From: Thermodesulfobacteriota bacterium
Lineage (GTDB): Bacteria; Desulfobacterota_D; UBA1144; Nemesobacterales; CSP1-2
NCBI GenBank assembly: GCA_035559815.1
Contig: DATMAT010000020.1
Location: 90,644 to 154,643, forward strand
Direction of reading: 5' to 3'
DNA length: 64,000 nt
Positions 48,479-57,064 of this stretch are shown piece by piece (positions within the stretch are counted from its first letter, which is position 1; each line of letters opens with the position of its first letter). Below the pieces are notes generated by a model that did no database searches, had not been told where the DNA came from, and saw only the letters and a program-made list of their open reading frames with translations. Position numbers and translations under genes: made by a program.

Positions 48479-49747
48479 TTGAAGCTTGCCAAGCAGATCA
48501 CCTTAGGATACGCGCTTATGTTTTTCCTGATGGTGTTAATAAGCGGGTTTTCTATCTACAGCATTTATAGGCTGGATAAGGATGCTTCCAACATAAAGGG
48601 GAGGTATTCCACCTTGTCTAGTCTCATCTCGGACCAGAAATCTAACCCCCAAGTATACTTCAGCGACGATATGCTTACCGAGGCTATCAGAATTGCAGAC
48701 GAACAGGTGAAGTATGCATATATAACCATATTCACCGTTGTAGGGATAGTACTTGTATTTGGGGGAGCCTTGATGTTCATCGTCCCCCGGGTGATCACCA
48801 GGCCCATTCTTCGCTTGGCCGATGCTGCCCAGAAGGTGGCTTCTGGTAATTTATCGCATAGAGTCGAAAATCTGGACGGAAGCAGCGAAATCTCCATGCT
48901 CACTCAGGCTTTCAACAACATGCTGGAGAGCATCGAGTATCACGAAAAGGAGCTTGAGAAGAAAAACGCAGAAAACCTGAAACTCCTCGACAAAATGAAA
49001 AGATTCAATGAAGTGCTCGAAATAAAAATAGAGGAAGCAACCAAAGAAATAAGAGAAAAACAGGAAGAGCTCATAAAATCGGAAAAGCTTGCCGCCATAG
49101 GCGAACTTGCAACCGGAATCGCCCACGAGATAAGGAACCCGCTCTCCGGAATCGCCATTGCCCTTGAGCTTATGAAAAACGAGGCTTCCAATCCCGAGCA
49201 CAAACAAACCATATCCGATATTCTTAAAGAACTGAACAGACTCGAACGCATCATAAAAGAGCTTTTCCTACTCGGTCATCCCCGGAGTTTGAGCATAATC
49301 GAGTGCGACCCTAACGAAGTTGTAGAGGCAGCCCTTAACTTGGTAAGTCTCAAGGCTAAGGAAAAGGGGATAACCATAGAGAAAAAGCTGGAATGCAAAG
49401 AGAAGTTTCAGGTCGACCCAGAACAGATTGAACAGGTGGTCATAAACCTTTTGATCAATGGGATTGATGCAATCAACGACAATATCGGGAAATTGACCGT
49501 CGAAACCGCTAGTTTAAACGGTCAAGTGCAAATAAGCGTCTCTGATACCGGGTGTGGGCTTTCAGAGGAGAATAAAGAGAAAATCTTTCAACCATTCCAT
49601 TCGACCAAAGAACGCGGCACCGGGCTTGGTCTTTCTATATCCCGCAGAATTGTCGAAACGCATAAAGGTAAAATCCTCATCTCGAGCGAAGAGGGAAAGG
49701 GATCTACATTTACTGTCGTGATTCCCAAGAATCTGACGAGCGAGTGA
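48479..49747 (+). CDS. Membrane sensor histidine kinase (HAMP-HisKA-HATPase)
   Basis: A sensor kinase of the NtrB/ZraS general type. I prefer the TTG at 48479 (GGGAGG 11 bases upstream, leading straight into TM1). The open frame extends to ATG 48350, but that overlaps the sigma-54 promoter; ATG 48382 is another option. From the TTG the order is TM1 (YALMFFLMVLISGFSIYSIY), a short periplasmic loop, TM2 (ITIFTVVGIVLVFGGALMFI), HAMP, a coiled coil, the phospho-His in TGIAHEIRNPLSGI, then N box INLLINGIDAI, G1 SDTGCGLS and G2 GTGLGLSISRRI. It pairs with the regulator 74 bases downstream. The small sensor loop suggests that it detects envelope or membrane state. Confidence 0.92.
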   Translation: MKLAKQITLGYALMFFLMVLISGFSIYSIYRLDKDASNIKGRYSTLSSLISDQKSNPQVYFSDDMLTEAIRIADEQVKYAYITIFTVVGIVLVFGGALMFIVPRVITRPILRLADAAQKVASGNLSHRVENLDGSSEISMLTQAFNNMLESIEYHEKELEKKNAENLKLLDKMKRFNEVLEIKIEEATKEIREKQEELIKSEKLAAIGELATGIAHEIRNPLSGIAIALELMKNEASNPEHKQTISDILKELNRLERIIKELFLLGHPRSLSIIECDPNEVVEAALNLVSLKAKEKGITIEKKLECKEKFQVDPEQIEQVVINLLINGIDAINDNIGKLTVETASLNGQVQISVSDTGCGLSEENKEKIFQPFHSTKERGTGLGLSISRRIVETHKGKILISSEEGKGSTFTVVIPKNLTSE

Positions 49748-49821
49748 AGACTTTGGATATACTCGTTCAAAAGCTAGTCAACCTGTTTCGCTCTACCGAG
49801 ACAGTGGTTTGAGGTAATACT

Positions 49822-51207
49822 ATGAGCCCGCTTATTTTAATCATAGATGACGAAAAGCTCCTGGCCAAGCAATTGGAAAAAGCGCTTTCTCAAGAAGGAT
49901 ACAGCATAATTTCCGCATTTACCGGAGAGGAAGGAATTGAATTTGCTAAGAAAGAAAATCCAGACCTGGTTCTTCTTGATTTAAAGCTTCCGGATGCTAG
50001 CGGTATAGATGTGCTTCAGAATTTGGTCAAGCTCGACCCTGCTCCGGCTACAATTATGATGACAGCTCATGCCAATGTTGAAGTAGCGGTGTCGGCAATC
50101 AAATTAGGTGCTTATGATTTTATAGAGAAACCATTCCTAGTGGATAAATTGAAGATCATAGTGCGAAATGCGCTAAATACCGTTGAACTCAGGAGCAATC
50201 TAAGCGCTGTTACTATGAGGGAGCATGAGAAGTACGGATTTAATGCCCTGGTAGGACAGAGTGAAGCCAGAAAAGAGATCATAGACCTCTTCCAAAAGCT
50301 AGCCGATACCGATCCCAAAACTATTCTTATTACCGGAGAAAGTGGGACGGGGAAAGGACTCGCCGCAAAGATTCTTCATCTTAATGGGGTAAGGGCGGAG
50401 AAACCTTTCATAGAGGTAAACTGTGCGGCTATTCCCGAAACGCTCCTCGAAAGCGAGCTTTTCGGGTACGAAGCCGGTGCTTTCACCGATGCAAAGAAGA
50501 TGAAGAAAGGTATTTTCGAATTGGCTGACCGGGGAACTATCTTTCTCGATGAGATTGGGGATATGAGTCTTACACTCCAGGCAAAGTTGGTGAAAGTAAT
50601 AGAGGAGAGAACATTTAGAAGAATAGGTGGAACCAGGGATATCGTCGTTGATGTAAGGGTGATTGCAGCAACTAATAAGGATATTAAGGACCTTATAAAT
50701 AAAAAGCTTTTCCGGGAGGATTTATACCATAGGCTAAATGTTATAAGTTTTGAAATGCCTCCGCTAAGACAAAGAAAAGAAGATATTCTTATACTTGCCG
50801 ATTACTTTGTTGAATATTTTAACCAGGACCTTCATAGAAAAATAACTCACATACCGGAGGAAGTGAAGGAGGCGTTCTTGAACTACAATTGGCCCGGAAA
50901 TGTCCGTGAACTAAGAAGCACAATCGAGAGGGCAGTACTTTTGAGCGAAGGCGAGGAGCTTAACCCTAGATATATCCGGCTTGAAGAGGATGAGGGCGAT
51001 AAAAAGGTGGTGAAAGTGGAGAAATCAGACGGCAAGATGATCCTGGAGATCCCGCTCGAGGATCTTTCTCTGACCAAGGTAGAAGAGAGTGTTATAAAGG
51101 AGGCGTTGGATTTGAACGAGTGGAATCAAACCAGGACGGCCGAGATGCTGGGTATTACCAGAGAAGTCCTGAGATATCGAATGAAAAAGATGGGGCTTCT
51201 GGACTAA
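49822..51207 (+). CDS. NtrC-type sigma-54-dependent response regulator
   Basis: This 461-residue enhancer-binding protein has a receiver domain (IDDEK; phospho-Asp in LVLLDLKLPDASG; Lys in FIEKPF). The AAA+ domain follows with Walker A TGESGTGKGLAAK, the sigma-54 contact loop GYEAGAFTDAKK (GAFTDA in place of the common GAFTGA), Walker B TIFLDEIGDM and the arginine finger region. The C-terminal Fis-type HTH is WNQTRTAEMLGITREVLRYR. The kinase immediately upstream is its partner. Operators at 48239-48278 and 45033-45073 with matching -24/-12 promoters suggest autoregulation and control of small envelope genes. Confidence 0.95.
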   Translation: MSPLILIIDDEKLLAKQLEKALSQEGYSIISAFTGEEGIEFAKKENPDLVLLDLKLPDASGIDVLQNLVKLDPAPATIMMTAHANVEVAVSAIKLGAYDFIEKPFLVDKLKIIVRNALNTVELRSNLSAVTMREHEKYGFNALVGQSEARKEIIDLFQKLADTDPKTILITGESGTGKGLAAKILHLNGVRAEKPFIEVNCAAIPETLLESELFGYEAGAFTDAKKMKKGIFELADRGTIFLDEIGDMSLTLQAKLVKVIEERTFRRIGGTRDIVVDVRVIAATNKDIKDLINKKLFREDLYHRLNVISFEMPPLRQRKEDILILADYFVEYFNQDLHRKITHIPEEVKEAFLNYNWPGNVRELRSTIERAVLLSEGEELNPRYIRLEEDEGDKKVVKVEKSDGKMILEIPLEDLSLTKVEESVIKEALDLNEWNQTRTAEMLGITREVLRYRMKKMGLLD

Positions 51208-51304
51208 AAAGAAGGCAATCATATACCTATCAGCTACTTTTCTCGATTTTTTTTCAGATTTACCTTTTGACGGCAATATCCTTATTTATATCTTTTTCAT
51301 CTCC

Positions 51305-51952
51305 TTGGTCTTAGGAATTACGACACTTCTTTATTCTGTCTTTACTCTTTTAGTGAGAACAATTCAGAGTATTCGGGGCAAGGAAACGAAAAAGGTAGGC
51401 TTGACTAAAAATGCGCTCTCATTCATTTTGATATTCCTCTGGATATTGTCCTCTGCGGCGGCTTTATTCTTCACCGCCTTTATACAGTCTTACCAGGGTT
51501 TTACCAAGAAGGAATTGGTGGCTATAGTGCGCTCCACTCCTTTGGACAGCGGGGTCGATGGCATGAGGATAGAGCTAAAGCTTGTTAGGAATGGAGAAAT
51601 AGAAAAAGCCCGGGAGTTTATGATTAGGGGCGATCAATGGTCTATCGAAGGCGATATCTTAAAGTGGAAAGATTGGCTGAACTTCCTGGGACTTCATACC
51701 ATGTATAAACTCACCAGGGTGCGTGGCCGATATGTGGACACTCAAGAAGAAATCCGAAACATACCCACCGTTTATAGTCTGGTAGGTAATGAGGAAGACC
51801 CGGTCTGGCGCTGGCTTCATAAATACGGCCACAAGCTGCCCTTTGTTACCGCCGTCTATGGAAATACCGTTTTTACCTACCCTTCCGAGGAAAAAACCTA
51901 TGCGGTTTACGTAACCACTTCTGGATTCATGATGCAGGTTGAGGAGAAGTAA
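51305..51952 (+). CDS. Membrane-anchored hypothetical protein, start unclear
   Basis: A protein of at least 215 residues with two N-terminal transmembrane helices (LGITTLLYSVFTLLV and SFILIFLWILSSAAALFFTAF). A periplasmic domain of about 150 residues follows (LVAIVRSTPLDSGVDGMRIE, VYSLVGNEEDPVWRWLHKYG, FVTAVYGNTVFTYPSEEKTY). The only conventional start is TTG 51305, which cuts the first helix. The same frame runs upstream without a stop past the regulator's end and adds ILIYIFFISL, so the real N-terminus may use a rare start or be frameshifted. Family unknown. Confidence 0.65.
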   Translation: MVLGITTLLYSVFTLLVRTIQSIRGKETKKVGLTKNALSFILIFLWILSSAAALFFTAFIQSYQGFTKKELVAIVRSTPLDSGVDGMRIELKLVRNGEIEKAREFMIRGDQWSIEGDILKWKDWLNFLGLHTMYKLTRVRGRYVDTQEEIRNIPTVYSLVGNEEDPVWRWLHKYGHKLPFVTAVYGNTVFTYPSEEKTYAVYVTTSGFMMQVEEK

Positions 51953-51980
51953 AAAGAGAAATTCCTTTGCTTTCTACTTT

Positions 51981-52007
51981 GTCATTCCCGTGGAAACAGG
52001 AATCCAG
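51981..52007. repeat. Degenerate extragenic palindrome (ATTCCCG...CAGGAAT)
   Basis: GTCATTCCCGTGGAAACAGG plus AATCCAG has the form of the common GTCATTCCCGCGAAAGCGGGAATCCAG extragenic repeat (here cited in two parts: GTCATTCCCG and GGGAATCCAG). It lies between two genes on opposite strands. Confidence 0.5.
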
Positions 52008-52060
52008 TTTCCGTTAATAGAATTTTATTTAAATGGATTTACTTCCAATCAAACAACCGG

Positions 52061-52093
52061 TTAATTCGTGCTCATTCGTGTTCTTTCGTGGCT
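52061..52093. repeat. Half element of the TTCGTGGC-ended repeat family
   Basis: TTAATTCGTG, CTCATTCGTG and TTCTTTCGTGGCT follow in tandem, the same end sequence as the complete units at 52715-52884 and 55030-55214. It is next to the recR stop codon. Confidence 0.6.
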
Positions 52094-52098
52094 ACAAA

Positions 52099-52707
52099 TC
52101 ACATCTTTTTCCTATCCCTTAATGCCTTGCCCAGAGTTATTTCGTCTATGTACTCGATGTCTCCGCCGACCGGGATGCCGTGGGCGATGCGGCTCACCTC
52201 TATTCCCAGGGGTTTGACAATCTTAGCCAGATAAAGCGCCGTGGCTTCGCCCTCGACGCTGGGGTTGGTGGCGATTATCACCTCTTTCACGTTATCAGAT
52301 CTCAGCCTCTCCAGCAGCTCTTTTATCTTTAAATCCTCGGGCCCGACACCTTCGATCGGGGAAATGACCCCATGAAGCACATGGTATTTGCCGTTGAACT
52401 CGCCGCTTCTTTCTATAGCGATTAAATCGAGCGGCTCCTCCACTACGCAAATGGTCGTTTTCTCTCTTCTTTCGTCTCGGCAAATTTCGCAAGGCTTTTC
52501 CGATGTGAAGCTATAGCAGACGGGGCATAAGGATACTTTACTTTTGGTGTCCATTATCGCTCTAGACAGGCTCTCGGCGAATTCAGCCGGGGCCCTTAAA
52601 ATATGGAATGAAAGCCGGGTGGCATTTTTTTCCCCTATGCCGGGGAGCTTACATAAAGCCTCAATCAGCCTGGAGATAGGTTCGGGAAGGCCTTTTCTTG
52701 TCATCAT
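52099..52707 (-). CDS. recR: Recombination mediator RecR
   Basis: RecR (202 residues) loads RecA at gaps together with RecO/RecF. It has an N-terminal HhH (LIEALCKLPGIGEKNATRLSFHIL), the C4 zinc finger CPVCYSFTSEKPCEICRD (residues about 58-75), the TOPRIM domain with ICVVEEPLDLIAIE and the C-terminal EVSRIAHGIPVGGDIEYIDEITL (IAHGIPVGGD motif). The order dnaX-ybaB-recR on one strand is the widespread bacterial arrangement. A MITE-like repeat of 170 bp has entered the ybaB-recR gap. Confidence 0.97.
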   Translation of the reverse strand: MMTRKGLPEPISRLIEALCKLPGIGEKNATRLSFHILRAPAEFAESLSRAIMDTKSKVSLCPVCYSFTSEKPCEICRDERREKTTICVVEEPLDLIAIERSGEFNGKYHVLHGVISPIEGVGPEDLKIKELLERLRSDNVKEVIIATNPSVEGEATALYLAKIVKPLGIEVSRIAHGIPVGGDIEYIDEITLGKALRDRKKM

Positions 52708-52714
52708 GCAATTT

Positions 52715-52884
52715 TTTAGCCACGGATTAACACGAATTTACACTGATAAAACGATGGATAATCATAGTGCACGAGGCATCTTGGGTAATTTATATATTTT
52801 TTACATGTATCCTACATCGTGTATCTTTAATCTTGAATCCTGCTTGCATTCATTCGTGTCTATCTGTGTCAATTCGTGGCTAAA
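52715..52884. repeat. MITE-like repeat with TTTAGCCACG terminal inverted repeats
   Basis: The ends TTTAGCCACGGATTAACACG and, inverted, TTTAGCCACGAATTGACACA enclose about 130 bp with a TACATGTATCCTACATCG core. It contains no gene and fills the ybaB-recR gap almost exactly. Related to units at 55030, 60578 and 52061. Confidence 0.7.
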
Positions 52885-52890
52885 TTAGCG

Positions 52891-53214
52891 TTAGATAAGT
52901 CCCGGAGGAAGGCCAAATCCCGATGCCGCTTTAGCCACTTCTTCTTTCATGATCTCCTGGCCTCGGTGTAGGGCTTCGTTGACCGCCGCGGTGATAAGGT
53001 CCTGAAGCATCTCGATATCGCCCTCTCTTACGATTTCGGGCTCGATTTTTATCGATACGACTTCCCCTTTAGCCTTTGCCACCGCAGTTACCATCCCCCC
53101 TCCAGAGGTGGCCTCTACGGTTTTCTCCCCGGCTTCGGCCTGAAGCTTTTCCATCTGCTCCTTGACCTTTTGAGCCTGCTTCAACATATTCTGTAAGTTT
53201 CCACCAAATTTCAT
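52891..53214 (-). CDS. ybaB: YbaB/EbfC-family nucleoid-associated protein
   Basis: This 107-residue DNA-binding protein of the YbaB/EbfC family forms a dimer with tweezer-like arms. It has the helical start NLQNMLKQAQKVKEQMEKLQ, the central beta sheet VEATSGGGMVTAVAKAKGEV and the C-terminal helix DLITAAVNEALHRGQEIMKE. It lies 4 bases after dnaX and is cotranscribed with it, as in most bacteria. Confidence 0.96.
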   Translation of the reverse strand: MKFGGNLQNMLKQAQKVKEQMEKLQAEAGEKTVEATSGGGMVTAVAKAKGEVVSIKIEPEIVREGDIEMLQDLITAAVNEALHRGQEIMKEEVAKAASGFGLPPGLI

Positions 53215-53218
53215 GGTT

Positions 53219-54883
53219 TCACTCCTTTTCCTTGGGTTTTGTTTTAACTACCCTGCCTCCGAAGATTTCAAGCGCATCCTTCACTATGGGGTCTCTGTGG
53301 ATCTCCTCCCGGTTATTGGCGATTTGTTCCTTAAGGGGGGATGAATTAGCTTCTATTCCTGATGGGGCCTTTACCTCGATTTTAACCCTAAAGTCCTGTT
53401 CAAAGAATTCCTTTAAAAGGTTTCTCAGGTTTTCCATGCCCTCAGGACGGGAAAGGCGGTCGGAGTGAATTGAGGAGGAAGGGAATTCAATCTTCATCAT
53501 TCCGTTATCGAGGTAGATTTTCTCTGCGTTCTCCAGGCTGGTTCCGGTGATGGGTTTTTTTGATTTTACGAACTTGATAAAGTCTTCCATTCCGGAGCCA
53601 GCAGGCTTTTTTTTGGTTCCCTCCGGTTCTATAGACAGGTCGACGGGGTCGGGTTCGTAGGAAGAATCCCTAGACTCTAAAAATTCCTTTACGTCTTTTT
53701 TGGAGGAATCGTCTGATTGGTGCGGAATGGGGTTGCCGCCGGCGATTCTCTTATGAAGGGCTTCGATTTTCCTGAGGATTTCCTCAAGCGGTACCGTAGT
53801 ATGCAGTATGGCGAGCTTAATCAGCGTTGCTTCCAGGGCCATTCTTGGATAAAACGACCTGTTGACGTCCTCAGAACCCTGGAGCATGAGGTTGAAAAGA
53901 ACTTCCAGGTTCTCCACACTTTGTCCTTGAGATAGGGCTTCAAGCTCTCTCTTTTCCTCATCGGAAAGCCCGGGAACTGCTTCCTTGCCGCAGGCTTTTA
54001 TCACCAGGACGTCCCTCATCGTCTTTAACAGGTCTTCAGCAAATCGTCTGGGGCTTATACCCTTGTTGCTCACTTCGTTCAATATTTCCAGGCAGCGCTT
54101 GGGGTCTTTGTTGAAGATTGATTTTAGGGTTGATCTCAACAATGACCGGTCTAGTATCCCTAGAATCTTTGCCGCCTCATCGTGCTTAATTTCCAAGCCA
54201 AATGTGGCTACAAGCTGGTCTAGCAGGCTTAGAGCATCTCGAAGGCCGCCGTCCGCCTCCTGGGATATCAGGTATAAGGTCTGGTCGGGAATCTCTATCC
54301 CTTCCGTAGATATTACCAATCTCAACCTCTCTTTTATCTTCTCTGTCGGAACCTTCTTGAAATCGTACCTTTGGCAACGGGACAAAATGGTTACCGGGAT
54401 CTTGTGAACGTCGGTGGTAGCCAGAATAAAGAGCACGTGTGGGGGGGGTTCTTCCAGGGTCTTGAGAAGGGCGTTGAAGGCGGACTGGGAGAGCATGTGT
54501 GCCTCGTCGATTATGTAAATCTTTGTTTTTCCGGAGGAGGGTAAGTACTTTATGTTCTCTATGATTTCCCTAACATCGTTCACTCCGGTGTGGGATGCGG
54601 CGTCGATTTCGATCACATCAAATGATTTTCCCTCGGATATCTCCTGGCAAAAGGTGCAGGTTGAGCAAGGCTCCGGAGTCGGTCCCTTCTCGCAGTTTAG
54701 AGCCTTGGCTACGATTCGGGCGGTCGAGGTCTTGCCTATTCCTCTAGGGCCGGAAAAAATCAGGGCATGGGCGATTTTGCCTGTAGATACAGCATTCCTG
54801 AGTGTTTGGGTGATATATTCCTGGCCGATAACATCATCGAATGTCTTAGGCCTCCATTTTCTGGCAAGAACCAAGTAGGACAT
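53219..54883 (-). CDS. dnaX: DNA polymerase III subunit gamma/tau
   Basis: DnaX (554 residues) is the motor of the chromosomal clamp loader. It has LARKWRPKTFDDVIGQ at the start, Walker A SGPRGIGKTSTARI, the four-Cys zinc site (CEKGPTPEPCSTCTFC), Walker B IIDEAHMLSQSAFNALLKTL and the SRC motif LSRCQRYDF. The C-terminal third is the tau-type tail. The SRP RNA gene lies 20 bases upstream on the same strand. No frameshift signal for a short gamma product was identified. Confidence 0.97.
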   Translation of the reverse strand: MSYLVLARKWRPKTFDDVIGQEYITQTLRNAVSTGKIAHALIFSGPRGIGKTSTARIVAKALNCEKGPTPEPCSTCTFCQEISEGKSFDVIEIDAASHTGVNDVREIIENIKYLPSSGKTKIYIIDEAHMLSQSAFNALLKTLEEPPPHVLFILATTDVHKIPVTILSRCQRYDFKKVPTEKIKERLRLVISTEGIEIPDQTLYLISQEADGGLRDALSLLDQLVATFGLEIKHDEAAKILGILDRSLLRSTLKSIFNKDPKRCLEILNEVSNKGISPRRFAEDLLKTMRDVLVIKACGKEAVPGLSDEEKRELEALSQGQSVENLEVLFNLMLQGSEDVNRSFYPRMALEATLIKLAILHTTVPLEEILRKIEALHKRIAGGNPIPHQSDDSSKKDVKEFLESRDSSYEPDPVDLSIEPEGTKKKPAGSGMEDFIKFVKSKKPITGTSLENAEKIYLDNGMMKIEFPSSSIHSDRLSRPEGMENLRNLLKEFFEQDFRVKIEVKAPSGIEANSSPLKEQIANNREEIHRDPIVKDALEIFGGRVVKTKPKEKE

Positions 54884-54902
54884 TAGTCACCTTAAGATTT
54901 AA

Positions 54903-55008
54903 ACCAGCTAGCCAGGTTTGCCGCAACGCTCAGGGGGTCTTACTACCGTTGCTCCCTTCCAGGCCTGGCGGGGTTTGCAAGTCCCTGCCGCACGGGCCTA
55001 GCTAGCTG
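54903..55008 (-). ncRNA. ffs: Bacterial SRP RNA (4.5S type)
   Basis: The 106-base transcript on the minus strand begins and ends with complementary CCAGCTAGC/GCTAGCTGG. It carries the conserved apical domain GGCCTGGAAGGGAGCAACGG, with GGAA tetraloop and symmetric/asymmetric loops of domain IV. It binds Ffh to target membrane proteins. The location directly before dnaX is common. Confidence 0.93.
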
Positions 55009-55029
55009 GAACTTAGGTTATTTTTTATG

Positions 55030-55214
55030 TTTAGCCACAAATGAACACAAATTGACACGAATAATAAAGATACACGATTCGTAATACATAGTGCAGGATC
55101 TATAAAAAGTTTTTTGCTTGCAACGAGTATCGTACATCATGCCTTTGGTATTTAGTATTATAGTTTACCCTTAATCGATTTACATTAGTGCTCATTCGTG
55201 TTAATTCGTGGCTA
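55030..55214. repeat. MITE-like repeat with TTAGCCAC terminal inverted repeats
   Basis: TTTAGCCACAAATGAACACA on the left and the inverted TAGCCACGAATTAACACGAA on the right enclose about 145 bp. An internal AAAGATACACGAT block is shared, in reverse, with the 52715 unit. It sits between the tRNA-Ser and the SRP RNA gene. Confidence 0.7.
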
Positions 55215-55229
55215 GATTGCTTTACACAC

Positions 55230-55323
<94 letters not shown>

Positions 55324-55451
55324 TTAGCACACGCTGAACTTGGAAAGAGATTGTAACATCAAGGGCGTATGTGTTCAAAAAATGGGTTCTACTGGTTATG
55401 TGGTTTTGGTTGGAAGTGAGGCGGGAGAATCACGCCTCACTTCCAGACCGG

Positions 55452-55847
55452 CTATTGTTGTGCTTTATACTCACACTTACAAATATCTTTCCTTATGTAG
55501 GCGATAACGTTCCAAATATCGTCGTCGGACAAAGCACCGCCCCAGGCCGGCATCAACGGTGATTTACCCACTGCCGCACCGCCCTCTTTGATTGTCTTGA
55601 ATATGTGCTCGTCGGTGAGTGTGGATACGTAAGGAGCATCGCTCAAATCTCTGGGCTTTGGGTCGAGAGCTGCCGCCGCCGGACCGTCTCCCTTTCCCCC
55701 AGGTCCATGACAGGAGGCACAAATCTGGTCATACTTCTCCTTTCCCGCTGCGGGGTCGCCTTTTGTTTCGGCTTTAACAGCCGCAAAGCTTAGGTACAAA
55801 GAAAAAAATAAAGCTAAAACCAAAAGCGATGTAAAAGTCTTATTCAT
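55452..55847 (-). CDS. Periplasmic c-type cytochrome
   Basis: This 131-residue mono-heme cytochrome c has a signal peptide (LLVLALFFSLYLSFAAVKAE). The heme site is CASCHGPGGKGDG near residue 43 and the distal Met is in GKSPLMPAWGGALSDDDIW. The last helix contains IWNVIAYIRKDICKCE. It carries electrons in the periplasm; the partner oxidase or reductase is not nearby. The two extra cysteines at the C-terminus (CKC) are unusual for this class. Monocistronic. Confidence 0.93.
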   Translation of the reverse strand: MNKTFTSLLVLALFFSLYLSFAAVKAETKGDPAAGKEKYDQICASCHGPGGKGDGPAAAALDPKPRDLSDAPYVSTLTDEHIFKTIKEGGAAVGKSPLMPAWGGALSDDDIWNVIAYIRKDICKCEYKAQQ

Positions 55848-56129
55848 TGACGTTTCTCCTTTGTTGCATCTATTTTATTTGGTATGAATCTCCATTTGAA
55901 GATATGTATTTTATACGGTTTTCCAAATTTGTTAAGGAGCAGGCTAAAGGTTCTCTTACCAGGAACAGGATTGTGGAATAAGCATGATGAAAAGGTTAAA
56001 ATAAGTTGTTAAAAGGAAAGCGGGTATCAAAAATCCGGATTGGATTCTTAATAATCTGTTTATTTGGTGGTGAGGTATGAAAACATTAGAGAAACTCGAA
56101 CTTTCACCATAAAACGTTAGGAGGAGAAT
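55848..56129. other. Intergenic region between cytochrome and enoyl-CoA hydratase genes
   Basis: This 282-bp divergent gap holds the two promoters. I see no RNA gene or palindrome. AGGAGGAG at about 56118-56125 is the ribosome-binding site of the hydratase gene. Confidence 0.5.
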
Positions 56130-56888
56130 ATGGGCTTCATAAATCTTTCCATTGATGAAGACATCGCAGTTGTTACTATTAACCGGCCGAAAGTAAACGC
56201 TCTCAATGAACCCTTGGTGGAAGAGCTTTATGAATGCCTTCAAAAACTAGCCGATAAGCCGAACGCCCAGGTGAAGGCTATAATCCTGACCGGTGTAGGT
56301 AGCTTCTTCTCTTTTGGCCTTGATGTTCCCGAATTTTTGAGTTATCCAAAAGACGCGTTCACCAGATTCCTGGCTAAGTTTACCGAACTGATAAGCTATA
56401 TTTTTCAGTACCCGAAGCCGGTCATAGCGGCTCTAAACGGTCACGCAGTTGCCGGTGGATGCATGCTTGCCATAGCCTGTGATTACCGTCTTATGGTTTC
56501 CGATAAGGCAAAGATCTCCTTGAACGAGATAACCTTTGGCTCGTCGGTGTTTGCCAGTGCCGTCTCTATCCTTAAACATTGGGTCGGCGGAAGAAATGCA
56601 GAGCGTATTCTCTACTCCGGGAAGATGTATTCCGCAGAGGAGGCAAGAGGATTAGGGTTGATCGATGAAGTGGTATCAAAGGAGAATCTTGATGAAGCGG
56701 CCAGGAAGACGGCCAGGGACCTTGCCAGTAAGAATGGCGATGCGTTTCACAGTATAAAGATGCTTCTTAGGAGACCCGTGGGAGAGGAAATAAACAAGAG
56801 GGAGATAAATTCCATCCTGGAGTTCGTAGAAATTTGGTATTCTGAAAGCACCTGGGAGAATTTGGAGAAAATAAAGATCCGCGATTAA
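56130..56888 (+). CDS. Enoyl-CoA hydratase/isomerase family protein
   Basis: This 252-residue crotonase-fold enzyme is cytoplasmic. The CoA-binding and oxyanion segments are present: VVTINRPKVNALNEPLVEEL, ILTGVGSFFSFGLDVPEFLS (oxyanion loop) and ALNGHAVAGGCMLAIACDYRLM (second oxyanion glycines), followed by LNEITFGSSVFASAVSIL. The residue normally Glu144-like in hydratases is in NEI, while the Glu164 position is not obviously conserved, so it may be an isomerase or degradation enzyme rather than a hydratase. A strong ribosome-binding site precedes it. Monocistronic. Confidence 0.88.
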   Translation: MGFINLSIDEDIAVVTINRPKVNALNEPLVEELYECLQKLADKPNAQVKAIILTGVGSFFSFGLDVPEFLSYPKDAFTRFLAKFTELISYIFQYPKPVIAALNGHAVAGGCMLAIACDYRLMVSDKAKISLNEITFGSSVFASAVSILKHWVGGRNAERILYSGKMYSAEEARGLGLIDEVVSKENLDEAARKTARDLASKNGDAFHSIKMLLRRPVGEEINKREINSILEFVEIWYSESTWENLEKIKIRD

Positions 56889-57064
56889 GTATCCCACTTT
56901 ATCTGTTGGGTTCAGTCTGACCCCCCTGGGTTAAGGTTATTTATCAGCAAGAATTTATTCCTGATGGAGGTCTTTAAGGCTACATATATTTACGGAAGCC
57001 TGAAGACTTTCGTAACGTTTGTTAGATTAACGCTAACTAGGAATTTTTGGAATCTGCTTTTATC

